Assembly: GCF_000733755.1 (NCBI RefSeq)
Contig: NZ_JPOF01000008.1
Span: forward strand, 1-64,000
DNA from: Lachnoclostridium phytofermentans
Lineage (GTDB): Bacteria; Bacillota; Clostridia; Lachnospirales; Lachnospiraceae
Direction of reading: 5' to 3'
DNA: 64,000 nucleotides
The translations under genes were made by a program, and so were the position numbers. The first letter of the stretch is position 1. Every line of letters starts with the position of its first letter. Below, one piece after another: positions 56,495-64,000 of this stretch. The notes below the pieces were generated by a model. It saw only the letters and a program-made list of their open reading frames with translations, searched no databases and was not told where the DNA came from.

Positions 56495-57068
56495 TTCTAT
56501 GACTAAGAAAAAAACATGATTCCAGCTTTCCTTTTTTTGTATGAAAATTATGATAAGTAATAATCCAAGTGAATAAGCTTATAAATACATGATTTTTATT
56601 AATCTATTACACATAACAAAATAGATATTAGAACTGTGAAATAACTATAAAGTCACTAAACGACATTTAACGAAGAAATATAGCATTAGTATCACAAGTC
56701 ACCTTTTTATTTAATATGAGTCTAATAGAAAAGTGGATACACCACTAAAACCTTAGAGCAACCTTTTTAACCACTAAAAATTTATGTAGATTTCTTATCG
56801 TTTAATCACCAATACATTGAATGACAAGTTTATGATGGATTAAGAGATCTGTCTCTAGAAAATAGATTAAATTGTTACTTTTATCATTCAAATAGTATAC
56901 CACAGTTTGACAACTCGAATTATGCGGTTAAAAAACAGTAAAAATTGTAAAATAGCACTATAAAAATCTATCAATTTATAGTAAAATAATGGTATTACCA
57001 GACGGACAAGCGAAAAGCTTAATAAGGGGTAATAAGTCACTGTTCATTAACAATCAGGAGGTGTGTTT
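56495..57068. promoter_or_regulatory. Long AT-rich leader region upstream of the xylanase gene
   Basis: About 570 bases hold no reading frame of note. There are several A/T tracts but no promoter I would call with confidence. Because the next gene is a secreted xylanase, this region probably carries its regulated promoter. CAGGAGGTG (57055-57063) is the ribosome site. Confidence 0.45.
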
Positions 57069-59327
57069 ATGTTTTTCAAGAAACTAGTTGCACTCGCAAT
57101 GGCAGTTGCCATTGTTATTCCAATGAACGTTAATAACATACAAAAGGTTGAGGCGGAAACTACGAAAGAAGCAGTAACCTATGGAAATCTTATTTATCAC
57201 GACTATGAAGCTAGCACCTATGGATGGGGGCCAAGAGGTGACAATGCAGAGGTTGTGGCACAAAGTACCGAAGAAGCATATTCAGGGCTAAACAGCTTAA
57301 AAATCAGCAATCGCTCAAAGACATGGCATGGAGCAACCTGTGATATGACAACAGAACTTACGTTAGGTGAAACCTATGTATTTGGAATTTATTTAAAATA
57401 CATAGGTAGTTCTTATTCTAGTACACAAAAGTTTAGTTTACAGCTACAGTACAATGATGGAGTAAATGATCAGTACAAAACAATCAAGACTTTAGCAGTT
57501 ACAAAAGACCAATGGACATTACTTCAAGGCGAATATACAATTCCTACGGATGCTGTTAATGTAAAAGTTTATGTCGAAACAGAATGGAAGTCCTCACCTA
57601 CAACTCAGGATTTTTTAGACTTTTATATTGATGACTTTACTGCAACACCAGCAACTCTACCACAAATCCAAAAAGATATCCCTAGCTTAAAGGATGTTTT
57701 TTCTAGTTACTTTTTTGTAGGTGGAGCAGCAACTGCAAGTGAGATTGCACCAGCTCCAGCCAAAGAATTAGTAGCAAAACATTATAATAGCTTAACTCCT
57801 GGGAATGAGTTAAAGCCAGATTCTGTATTGGATTATGCAGCAACAATTGCCTATATGGAAGCAAATGGTGGAAATCAAGTGAATCCTCAAGTGAATCTAA
57901 GGGCTGCAAAAACTTTACTAGAATATGCCAAAGCTAATAACATCCCAGTTCGAGGACATACCTTAGTATGGCATAGTCAAACGCCAGATTGGTTCTTTAA
58001 AGTGAATTATTCGACGGATGCAAATGCAGCTTGGGTTTCTAAGGAAGTAATGCTTCAAAGATTAGAAAACTACATCAAAAATGTGATGGGATTAATAGCA
58101 TCAACCTATCCAACAGTAAAGTTCTATGCATGGGATGTAGTGAATGAAGCGGTAGATCCAAATACAGCAACTGGTATGAGAAATCCTGGATCAAATAGCG
58201 TAACTGCTGGTAATTCTCCTTGGATGCAAACGATAGGAGAAGAATATATTCAAAAAGCTTTTGAATATGCCAGAAAATATGCACCAGCTGGTTGTAAGTT
58301 ATTTTATAATGACTATAACGAATATGAGGATAAAAAGAGTGCCTTTATATTTAATATCTTGAAAGGATTGAAGGAAAAGGGATTAATAGATGGCATGGGT
58401 ATGCAGTCTCATTGGGTTATGGAGTATCCAAGTATCAGCATGTTTGAGACAGCTGTTCGTAAGTACAATACCTTAGGACTGGAAATACAACTAACAGAGT
58501 TAGATATGAAGCAGCCAGACAATAGTACTACAGCATTGGCAGCTCAAGCAAACAGATATAAACTACTAATGAACAAAGTAATTAGTTTAAAGAAAGAAGG
58601 AATGAATATCACAGGAGTTATCTTCTGGGGTGTTACAGATAAGACGAGCTGGTTGGGTGGATATCCATTATTATTTGATGGAAATTATCAAGCGAAGCCG
58701 GCATATTATTCTATCATAGAGGGAATTACTCCGACAGTAACGCCAACCGTAACACCAACGGTGACGCCGATAACCCCGACTGTGACGCCAACAGTAACGC
58801 CAACAGTAACGCCAACGGTAACGCCGTCCATAACCCCGACAGTAACCCCGACGGTAACACCAACGGTAACGCCGTCCATAACCCCGACGGTAACACCAAC
58901 GGTAACCCCGACCCCTACCACAATACCAGTGGAGGGATCAAAACCGATAGTTGCGGTAACTACCAAGAATAATGGAAACACAATAAGTCAACAATATACA
59001 ATTTCTGCTGTTGGTACGATTGACTTATCGAAAGTATCCATAGAGTTTACAGCAGATGGTATTAACAATCAGGCGCATAATGTTTGGGTAGATAACGCAG
59101 CGCTACAATTAACGGTTGAGCCGTGGTATACACCACTAAATGGAAATGTATCTGGTCAGTTAACTAATCAAAAGCTGGTGGTTAGTATCAGTAAGAGTAC
59201 GATGCTATCCGAAGGAACAGGAAAACTTGTAATCGATTTGCGGTTTGCTAAGATAGATTGGTCAGCGTTTGGAACAATATCCAATTTTGTAGTAAAGGTT
59301 TATTACAACGGAGTTCAAGTTCAATAA
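57069..59327 (+). CDS. Secreted GH10 endo-xylanase with CBM22-like and C-terminal binding domains
   Basis: A 752-residue extracellular enzyme that cleaves the beta-1,4 xylan backbone. Signal peptide 1-30; CBM22-like domain about 35-200 (LIYHDYEASTYGWGPRGD, DFLDFYIDDFTA); GH10 barrel about 210-555. VRGHTLVWHSQTPDW binds substrate, WDVVNEAV carries the acid/base Glu359 and LTELDM the nucleophile Glu477. A Thr-Pro-Val linker (about 555-620) leads to a C-terminal beta-sandwich (about 625-752) that resembles carbohydrate-binding modules but that I cannot place in a family. The ATG at 57069 fits the AGGAGG spacing; a GTG lies six bases upstream. A transporter for the products follows. Confidence 0.9.
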   Translation: MFFKKLVALAMAVAIVIPMNVNNIQKVEAETTKEAVTYGNLIYHDYEASTYGWGPRGDNAEVVAQSTEEAYSGLNSLKISNRSKTWHGATCDMTTELTLGETYVFGIYLKYIGSSYSSTQKFSLQLQYNDGVNDQYKTIKTLAVTKDQWTLLQGEYTIPTDAVNVKVYVETEWKSSPTTQDFLDFYIDDFTATPATLPQIQKDIPSLKDVFSSYFFVGGAATASEIAPAPAKELVAKHYNSLTPGNELKPDSVLDYAATIAYMEANGGNQVNPQVNLRAAKTLLEYAKANNIPVRGHTLVWHSQTPDWFFKVNYSTDANAAWVSKEVMLQRLENYIKNVMGLIASTYPTVKFYAWDVVNEAVDPNTATGMRNPGSNSVTAGNSPWMQTIGEEYIQKAFEYARKYAPAGCKLFYNDYNEYEDKKSAFIFNILKGLKEKGLIDGMGMQSHWVMEYPSISMFETAVRKYNTLGLEIQLTELDMKQPDNSTTALAAQANRYKLLMNKVISLKKEGMNITGVIFWGVTDKTSWLGGYPLLFDGNYQAKPAYYSIIEGITPTVTPTVTPTVTPITPTVTPTVTPTVTPTVTPSITPTVTPTVTPTVTPSITPTVTPTVTPTPTTIPVEGSKPIVAVTTKNNGNTISQQYTISAVGTIDLSKVSIEFTADGINNQAHNVWVDNAALQLTVEPWYTPLNGNVSGQLTNQKLVVSISKSTMLSEGTGKLVIDLRFAKIDWSAFGTISNFVVKVYYNGVQVQ
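58729..58917 (+). repeat. Thr-Pro-Val linker repeat in the xylanase gene
   Basis: About 60 codons of PTVTPTVTP-type repeats made of near-identical 12-base units (CCAACGGTAACG and variants). It encodes the flexible linker between the catalytic and C-terminal domains and is probably prone to length change. Confidence 0.88.
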
Positions 59328-59331
59328 AGAT

Positions 59332-59372
59332 AATAAAAGTGCTTGTGCTAAATTGACTCCAGCGCTTTTATT
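59332..59372 (+). terminator. Terminator after the xylanase gene
   Basis: A 12-bp stem, AATAAAAGTGCT with AGCGCTTTTATT and one wobble pair, around a 17-base loop. Confidence 0.7.
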
Positions 59373-59684
59373 CATGACAAAGAAAAGTGATAAAAACTGT
59401 AATATCAAGAAGGATGTGTTGTATTTTAGACCTTATGTCTATGATACGATATGTCCTTTTTTTGTGCCATTTTCTAAAACTTAACCAAAAACAACGTTTT
59501 TTTTATTAAGAAAGCTAAGCAGCTTATACAATATTTAGATGCGATCCATAAAATTTTTATGAAAAAAGTAAAAAAAACGAACAGAATGTAAAAAGTCTTA
59601 TGTTTTTATAGTAAAAAAACAATGATATAATTTAATCAATTGATATAGCAAATTAAAGTTATCTAAAAACATGGAGGAATTATA
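59373..59684. promoter_or_regulatory. Upstream region of the third transporter operon
   Basis: About 310 AT-rich bases. TATAAT at 59627-59632 is a good -10 box, but the -35 region is weak, suggesting an activated promoter. GGAGG precedes the permease start. Confidence 0.4.
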
Positions 59685-60641
59685 ATGCAACGAAAGAAAA
59701 CGTCTTTTAAAGGTGCAAAAAACGAGAAAAATTCGATTGCACCAAAAAAACGATCAATTTGGTCTACCATCTATAATCAACGGTACCTATGGTTTATGAT
59801 ACTACCAGGACTCATATGGTTTATCGTTTTTAAATATTGTACGTATGCTGGATTAACCTTCGCTTTTACCAACTATGGTTTTCGAGATGAAGTATCCTTT
59901 GTAGGGTTAAGGAACTTCTCACGTTTGTTCCAATCTTCGGTTTTCTGGAATGCATTTCGTAATACAATCATTATTAGTTTATGCAACATTATCTTTTATT
60001 TTCCGTTTCCTTTGATTGTTGCGCTAATGATTAATGAACTGAAGTCCTTGTTTGCAAAACGTGCGGTACAGTTTATGATTTATATTCCTTACTTTTTCTC
60101 ATGGGTTGTGGTAGGATGTATCTTTGTAACTTTACTATCCCCTTCCTCTGGTGTCGTGAATAAGATTTTAAATAGTTTTGGTTTTGATTCTATCTATTTC
60201 TTAGCAGATACGAACTGGTTTCGACCAACACTGATTGTTTCCTACATATGGAGGCAGATGGGTTATGGTGCGGTAATCTATGTTGCAACACTTGCTACGG
60301 TTGACCCACAACTTTATGAAGCAGCTTCTATCGATGGGTGTGGACGATTCCGTAAAATGTTATATGTAACATTACCAAGTATTAAGTCTACAATTGTTAC
60401 GATGTTACTTTTAAATCTATCTCATGTTTTATTGATCTTCGAACAAGTACTTGTAATGTATAACTCTTCGGTATATTCCGTAAGCGATGTATTACAAACT
60501 TATGCTTATCGAGAAGGTATCCTTTCTGGAAATATAGCTTATTCCACAGCGGTCAGCTTGTTTGTCGGAGTAGTCAGCTTATGCTTGGTATTAGGTACCA
60601 ATTTTGCTAGTAAGAAGTTCTTGGATGACTCGGTACTTTAA
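59685..60641 (+). CDS. ABC transporter permease, LplB type
   Basis: A 318-residue membrane protein with a basic N-terminus, six predicted helices and the EAA loop EAASIDGCGRFRKML (about 212-226). With the next gene it forms the import channel. Adjacent to a secreted xylanase, the likely substrate is xylo-oligosaccharide, by context only. Confidence 0.85.
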   Translation: MQRKKTSFKGAKNEKNSIAPKKRSIWSTIYNQRYLWFMILPGLIWFIVFKYCTYAGLTFAFTNYGFRDEVSFVGLRNFSRLFQSSVFWNAFRNTIIISLCNIIFYFPFPLIVALMINELKSLFAKRAVQFMIYIPYFFSWVVVGCIFVTLLSPSSGVVNKILNSFGFDSIYFLADTNWFRPTLIVSYIWRQMGYGAVIYVATLATVDPQLYEAASIDGCGRFRKMLYVTLPSIKSTIVTMLLLNLSHVLLIFEQVLVMYNSSVYSVSDVLQTYAYREGILSGNIAYSTAVSLFVGVVSLCLVLGTNFASKKFLDDSVL

Positions 60642-60675
60642 AATAAGCTTGTTGTAAGAGAGGAGATCAATAAAG

Positions 60676-61554
60676 ATGAGCCAGACTAAAGTTATAAATA
60701 ATCATATAAAAGAATCAAAATCAAGAATTGTGTTTCGAATTATTAATACGATATTATTAGCTTCCATATGTTTAATAGTTATCATACCAATTTGGAATGT
60801 TGTGATCACATCATTTGCGGAAGATAAAGATGTAATGGGTGGTGTCTACTTAATGATACCAAAATCTTTCACTCTAAAGAATTATGCAAAAGTATTACAA
60901 AGTGGATATATGGATGGTTTCTTAAATTCACTATTTGTAGCGGTATCAGGTACGATACTTGCTATGGTGGTAACTGTACCAATGGGATTTGTTCTTGCTC
61001 AAAAGCATTTGGTTGGTCGTAATGTTTTGATGAAGCTTGTTACGATTACCATGGTATTTGATGCTGGATTAATTCCATTCTATGTATTAATTAAAAATCT
61101 TGGAATGATTGATAGTTATTTATCCCTTATCCTTCCTTTTGCAGTATCTACATTTAACCTTATTATTATCAAAAACTTTATGACTTCGATTCCAAAGAGT
61201 TTAATTGAATCCGCTAAACTAGATGGATGTAATGATTTCACTGCATTAATAAGAATTGTATTACCTTTATCCGTACCTATTTTAGCAGCAGTAACACTAT
61301 TTTATTTTGTGTCATTCTGGAATCGATATACCGAAGTAGTAATGTTTATTAACAGTAATTCCAAATATACACTTCAGGTTATGCTTCGTGCTTTAGTATT
61401 CCAAAGCGACGGGTCCTTGGGAGACAATAATATTGTTTATGACAATATGAAGATGGCAGTTATGGTTCTTGGTATGCTGCCAGTATTAATTATCTATCCT
61501 TTCGTTCAGCGTTACTTCGTCAGTGGCTTATTGTTAGGCGGCGTAAAGGAATAA
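60676..61554 (+). CDS. ABC transporter permease, YtcP/LplC type
   Basis: A 292-residue partner permease with six predicted helices and the EAA-type loop ESAKLDGCNDFTALI, in which the usual Ala-Ala is Ser-Ala. It has the typical end FVSGLLLGGVKE. It lies 34 bases after the first permease. Confidence 0.85.
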   Translation: MSQTKVINNHIKESKSRIVFRIINTILLASICLIVIIPIWNVVITSFAEDKDVMGGVYLMIPKSFTLKNYAKVLQSGYMDGFLNSLFVAVSGTILAMVVTVPMGFVLAQKHLVGRNVLMKLVTITMVFDAGLIPFYVLIKNLGMIDSYLSLILPFAVSTFNLIIIKNFMTSIPKSLIESAKLDGCNDFTALIRIVLPLSVPILAAVTLFYFVSFWNRYTEVVMFINSNSKYTLQVMLRALVFQSDGSLGDNNIVYDNMKMAVMVLGMLPVLIIYPFVQRYFVSGLLLGGVKE

Positions 61555-61568
61555 CCAATGAATTTTTA

Positions 61569-61591
61569 GCGAGGGGGATTCCCCCTTCGTA
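61569..61591 (+). promoter_or_regulatory. GC-rich hairpin before the binding-protein gene
   Basis: GAGGGGG pairs with CCCCCTTC around a short loop, the only strongly GC-rich spot nearby, followed by a short A run rather than T. It may be a processing or stabilising hairpin that raises binding-protein mRNA relative to the permeases. Confidence 0.5.
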
Positions 61592-61627
61592 AAAAATTAT
61601 AAACAAAAGCATTAAGGAGAGAAGATT

Positions 61628-63100
61628 ATGAAAAAAGTTACAACTATGGTATTGATCTTAGCTATGGTAGTTTCTATGCTATCCGCTTGTGGCAAAGACA
61701 AGGGTGGTAACACATCCGCAGATGGAACAAAAAAAGTGGAACTTTCATTAAGTTCTGCAGACAACACCTTCGGTTATTGTACCGATGCTGATTTACAAAA
61801 AGCAGTAACAAAAATGTTAGAAGAGAAAACTGGTACTAGTTTAAAGACAATTATTCCACCTGTTTCTAGTTACAACGAAAAAGTTGAAACAATGATTGCT
61901 GGTGGAGACGTTCCAGATATTTTCTGTGTTTCTCAGGCAATGACAAAGCTTCCAAATTACATTGCTAGAGGTAAAGTTTTAAAATTAAATGACTACATAG
62001 CAAAGTCTGAAAAGCTTTCTTCCATTCCACAAGAGCTTTATGATGCAATTAGTGTAGATGGTGGAATCTATCACATTCCATATCAATATCCAAAGGTTAA
62101 GATTATTTACTTACGTAAGGATATTATGGAGCAATATGGTATCAACTTGTCTAATACACCTACGACAGATGAGTTTATTACAGAAATGAGTAAATTAAAA
62201 GGTACTGGAATTATTCCTTTTAGTTTTCCAAAGTGGATTGACAACTTCCAATATTTTATGAATTCCTTTGATGCCTATGCCGGAATTTATCAAAATGTAA
62301 ATGGAGAATATGTGGATGGTTTCCAAGAGCCACAGATGATGGATGCTTTAAACTATCTTCGCGAGTTATATACAAACGGTATTATTGATCAGGAATTTAT
62401 CACAACAGAAAATGCTACCATGAGAGAGTATGTATATACTGGTAAAGCAGCAAGTGCTCTTGATTATACAACAAATTACACCAATTATGTATCCCAGTCC
62501 AAAGCAGCTGGAGCAGAGACGGATGTATATCCTATTTATGCAATCCTTGGACCAAATGGGAAAGGTGGCGGATTAAACGAATCCGTACAAACTGCTTTTG
62601 CTATCTCAGCAGATTGTAAAAATCCAGAGAAAGCAATTGAAGTACTAGAAACATTAATATTTGATGAAGAGATGTACCCAACCTTCTTTAACGTTGGTGT
62701 AGAAGGTGAACACTATACTGTTGACGAAAATGGTTTTTTAGCTCCAACAGAAAAAGCAGCGAACTCTGGATACAAACCAACCTTTACATTCCTTTATGAA
62801 ACTTTCTTAGATGAGTTCAAGGTAAACTTTAAACCAAGTCCTGAAATTCAAGAATCTTTATCTTCACAGAATATGATTATGGATGAGGCACAGTTACAAA
62901 AAGGACCTAAGTATGCGATACCTTCTGGTGTTTCTGATACCTATGATGAAGTTGCTGCTTCCATTACTAGTACATGGAAAGAAATCGTTTCTCAGGTTGT
63001 ACTTGGAACAGTTTCTGCTGAAGAAGGTATGGAAAATTACAAAGATTTCTGGAAGAGTGTTAATGGAGACACTATCTTAAAGGAATTAAACGATAAGTAG
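61628..63100 (+). CDS. ABC transporter substrate-binding lipoprotein
   Basis: A 490-residue family-1 binding protein with lipobox LSAC (Cys21). The mature part opens with a fold typical of oligosaccharide binders (VETMIAGGDVPDIFCVSQAM). AGGAGAG precedes the ATG. It follows the two permeases and completes the transporter; no ATPase gene accompanies it. Confidence 0.87.
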   Translation: MKKVTTMVLILAMVVSMLSACGKDKGGNTSADGTKKVELSLSSADNTFGYCTDADLQKAVTKMLEEKTGTSLKTIIPPVSSYNEKVETMIAGGDVPDIFCVSQAMTKLPNYIARGKVLKLNDYIAKSEKLSSIPQELYDAISVDGGIYHIPYQYPKVKIIYLRKDIMEQYGINLSNTPTTDEFITEMSKLKGTGIIPFSFPKWIDNFQYFMNSFDAYAGIYQNVNGEYVDGFQEPQMMDALNYLRELYTNGIIDQEFITTENATMREYVYTGKAASALDYTTNYTNYVSQSKAAGAETDVYPIYAILGPNGKGGGLNESVQTAFAISADCKNPEKAIEVLETLIFDEEMYPTFFNVGVEGEHYTVDENGFLAPTEKAANSGYKPTFTFLYETFLDEFKVNFKPSPEIQESLSSQNMIMDEAQLQKGPKYAIPSGVSDTYDEVAASITSTWKEIVSQVVLGTVSAEEGMENYKDFWKSVNGDTILKELNDK

Positions 63101-63172
63101 AAATATACCTAGGATAATAGAAAGCATCGGAAGGTTCTTCCGAGAGATAAAAATTGAAGATATAATAATGTC

Positions 63173-63237
63173 AACAGACTGTGATAAGATATCTGTATTG
63201 TTCCAACAAACAGTATGTTATTACAGTCTGTTTTTTT
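63173..63237 (+). terminator. Terminator of the third transporter operon
   Basis: A 15-bp stem (63173-63187 with 63218-63232, one wobble pair) ends in a run of seven T. A smaller hairpin, CGGAAG-GTT-CTTCCG, precedes it at about 63127. Confidence 0.85.
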
Positions 63238-63380
63238 ACTAATACGTATCCATATCGGATGCAAAGAAAAGATCAGTTTATCTTGTAGATCTTATTAGTA
63301 CCTTCATTATTTAAATTGTATAGTTCTTCAGAAATAAATCTGGTATCATAAGTATGGAAAGAAGTTAGGAGGTACACCAG

Positions 63381-64000
63381 ATGACCAGATTTCGAAAGAA
63401 GAAAGGGGATACCCTTAAGAAACAGCTATATGTATATTTTTTAAAAGTCTTATTGCTAACTGGGATATTTATTAATTTAGTTTTGCTGTGTTTTTTTACA
63501 TACCGAGAGCAAGAAGTAGTAGCTTCTGGCAGAAGATGGATGCTGTATCAGACGATAACCTATGCTGATCGTATTATGGAAGAAGTGGAATCGATAGGGG
63601 AGGCAATCTGGACAAGTTCACAGGTTCAAGGACTAAAGGCAGCAAATCTACAAAAAATAGATTACCTATCTTTTTTAGACTGTATGAATTACTTAACAAA
63701 TATGGAGCTTAGTGTGAGCTCTATCTATAGAATTCGCCTGTTCTATGCGGATACCAATACGTTAGTCACCTCAAGAAATGGTGTCTTTTATAAGTTAAGT
63801 GAAGATACCATTGATTACTATAGGGGATGGATGGATTCTCTTGAGGAATCCACCTGGGCACTTGATTTCGCAGATAGGCTAACGGATGATGTAATCATAA
63901 AGAGGCAGATGATCTCTCATATACGTCCAATCTATTCTACTGCGACAGGGAAAAAAATAGGTTTAGTTAGTATAGAGATTCCATTGAAAACTTTTAATGA
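63381..64000 (+). CDS. YesM-type sensor histidine kinase, N-terminal part (runs off the window)
   Basis: The first 206 codons are present. A basic start is followed by a transmembrane helix (about 23-45) and an extracellular sensor region with SIYRIRLFYADTNTLVTS, comparable in plan to the kinase at 6132. No histidine or ATPase domain is visible before the window ends. TTAGGAGGT at 63365 fixes the ATG. Its position right after the transporter suggests that it senses the same sugar. Confidence 0.75.
   Translation, partial: MTRFRKKKGDTLKKQLYVYFLKVLLLTGIFINLVLLCFFTYREQEVVASGRRWMLYQTITYADRIMEEVESIGEAIWTSSQVQGLKAANLQKIDYLSFLDCMNYLTNMELSVSSIYRIRLFYADTNTLVTSRNGVFYKLSEDTIDYYRGWMDSLEESTWALDFADRLTDDVIIKRQMISHIRPIYSTATGKKIGLVSIEIPLKTFN

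Noticed and set aside
58729-58917. CRISPR-like periodic repeats
   Set aside because: The 12-base units lack spacers and encode a protein linker in frame.
58706-58981. Minus-strand reading frame rich in GVTVGVT repeats
   Set aside because: It is the shadow of the Thr-Pro-Val linker in the xylanase gene; the repeat composition keeps the opposite strand open.

Overview
This low-GC, AT-rich window has strong AGGAGG-type ribosome sites and many carbohydrate ABC transporters of the lipoprotein plus two permeases type. It also carries YesM/YesN-type two-component systems, AraC regulators and a multidomain xylanase. That mix fits a plant- or glycan-degrading anaerobic Firmicute of the Lachnospiraceae. 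It resembles the Lachnoclostridium phytofermentans group, but that placement is inferred from style, not from a search.

Layout. 1-5730: a sortase-type surface protein, a decayed IS1182-family element (924-2722), a YjiH-type membrane protein and a transglutaminase-like lipoprotein. 6132-18506: a sugar locus with a sensor kinase, ABC transporter, Gfo/Idh/MocA oxidoreductase, AraC-type response regulator, NagB-like deaminase, NagA, glycerol dehydrogenase and a DhaK-DhaL kinase. Together these suggest uptake and splitting of an amino-sugar/glycerol conjugate. 18768-35748: a divergent PrpR-N regulator with three copies of a 20-bp candidate operator, then a four-carbon-acid kinase, iron alcohol dehydrogenase, DapA-like aldolase/lyase, PdxA-type dehydrogenase, sialidase-fold protein, a second ABC transporter and two large cytoplasmic glycosidases.

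35750-53850 is a scarred region with many gene remnants: a LacI tail, a DUF5060/DUF5605 glycosidase, a deacetylase tail, an MFS half, a cold-shock gene with an internal deletion, a nonsense-split diguanylate cyclase, an HD-GYP-like remnant and a truncated receiver. A roughly 480-bp segment carrying an acetyltransferase gene occurs twice, 11.7 kb apart. Intact genes among these include a polysaccharide deacetylase, a GH5-like lipoprotein, an AraC regulator, a LamG-type secreted protein, a LytTR/GHKL pair, LemA and a PLP decarboxylase. 53851-64000: a membrane MutS-like ATPase, a DUF4886 protein, a secreted GH10 xylanase with a Thr-Pro linker, a third ABC transporter and the start of another sensor kinase that runs off the window.

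The most unusual signals are five. (1) A 73-74 bp double-hairpin repeat occurs once before a nagB-like gene and once in frame inside a large glycosidase. (2) The glycerol plus amino-sugar gene set. (3) The three-operator divergent region whose regulator lacks the sigma-54 contact motif. (4) A GH5-like protein lacking the expected nucleophile. (5) The decayed cyclic-di-GMP gene group. No CRISPR array, rRNA, tRNA or prophage was seen.
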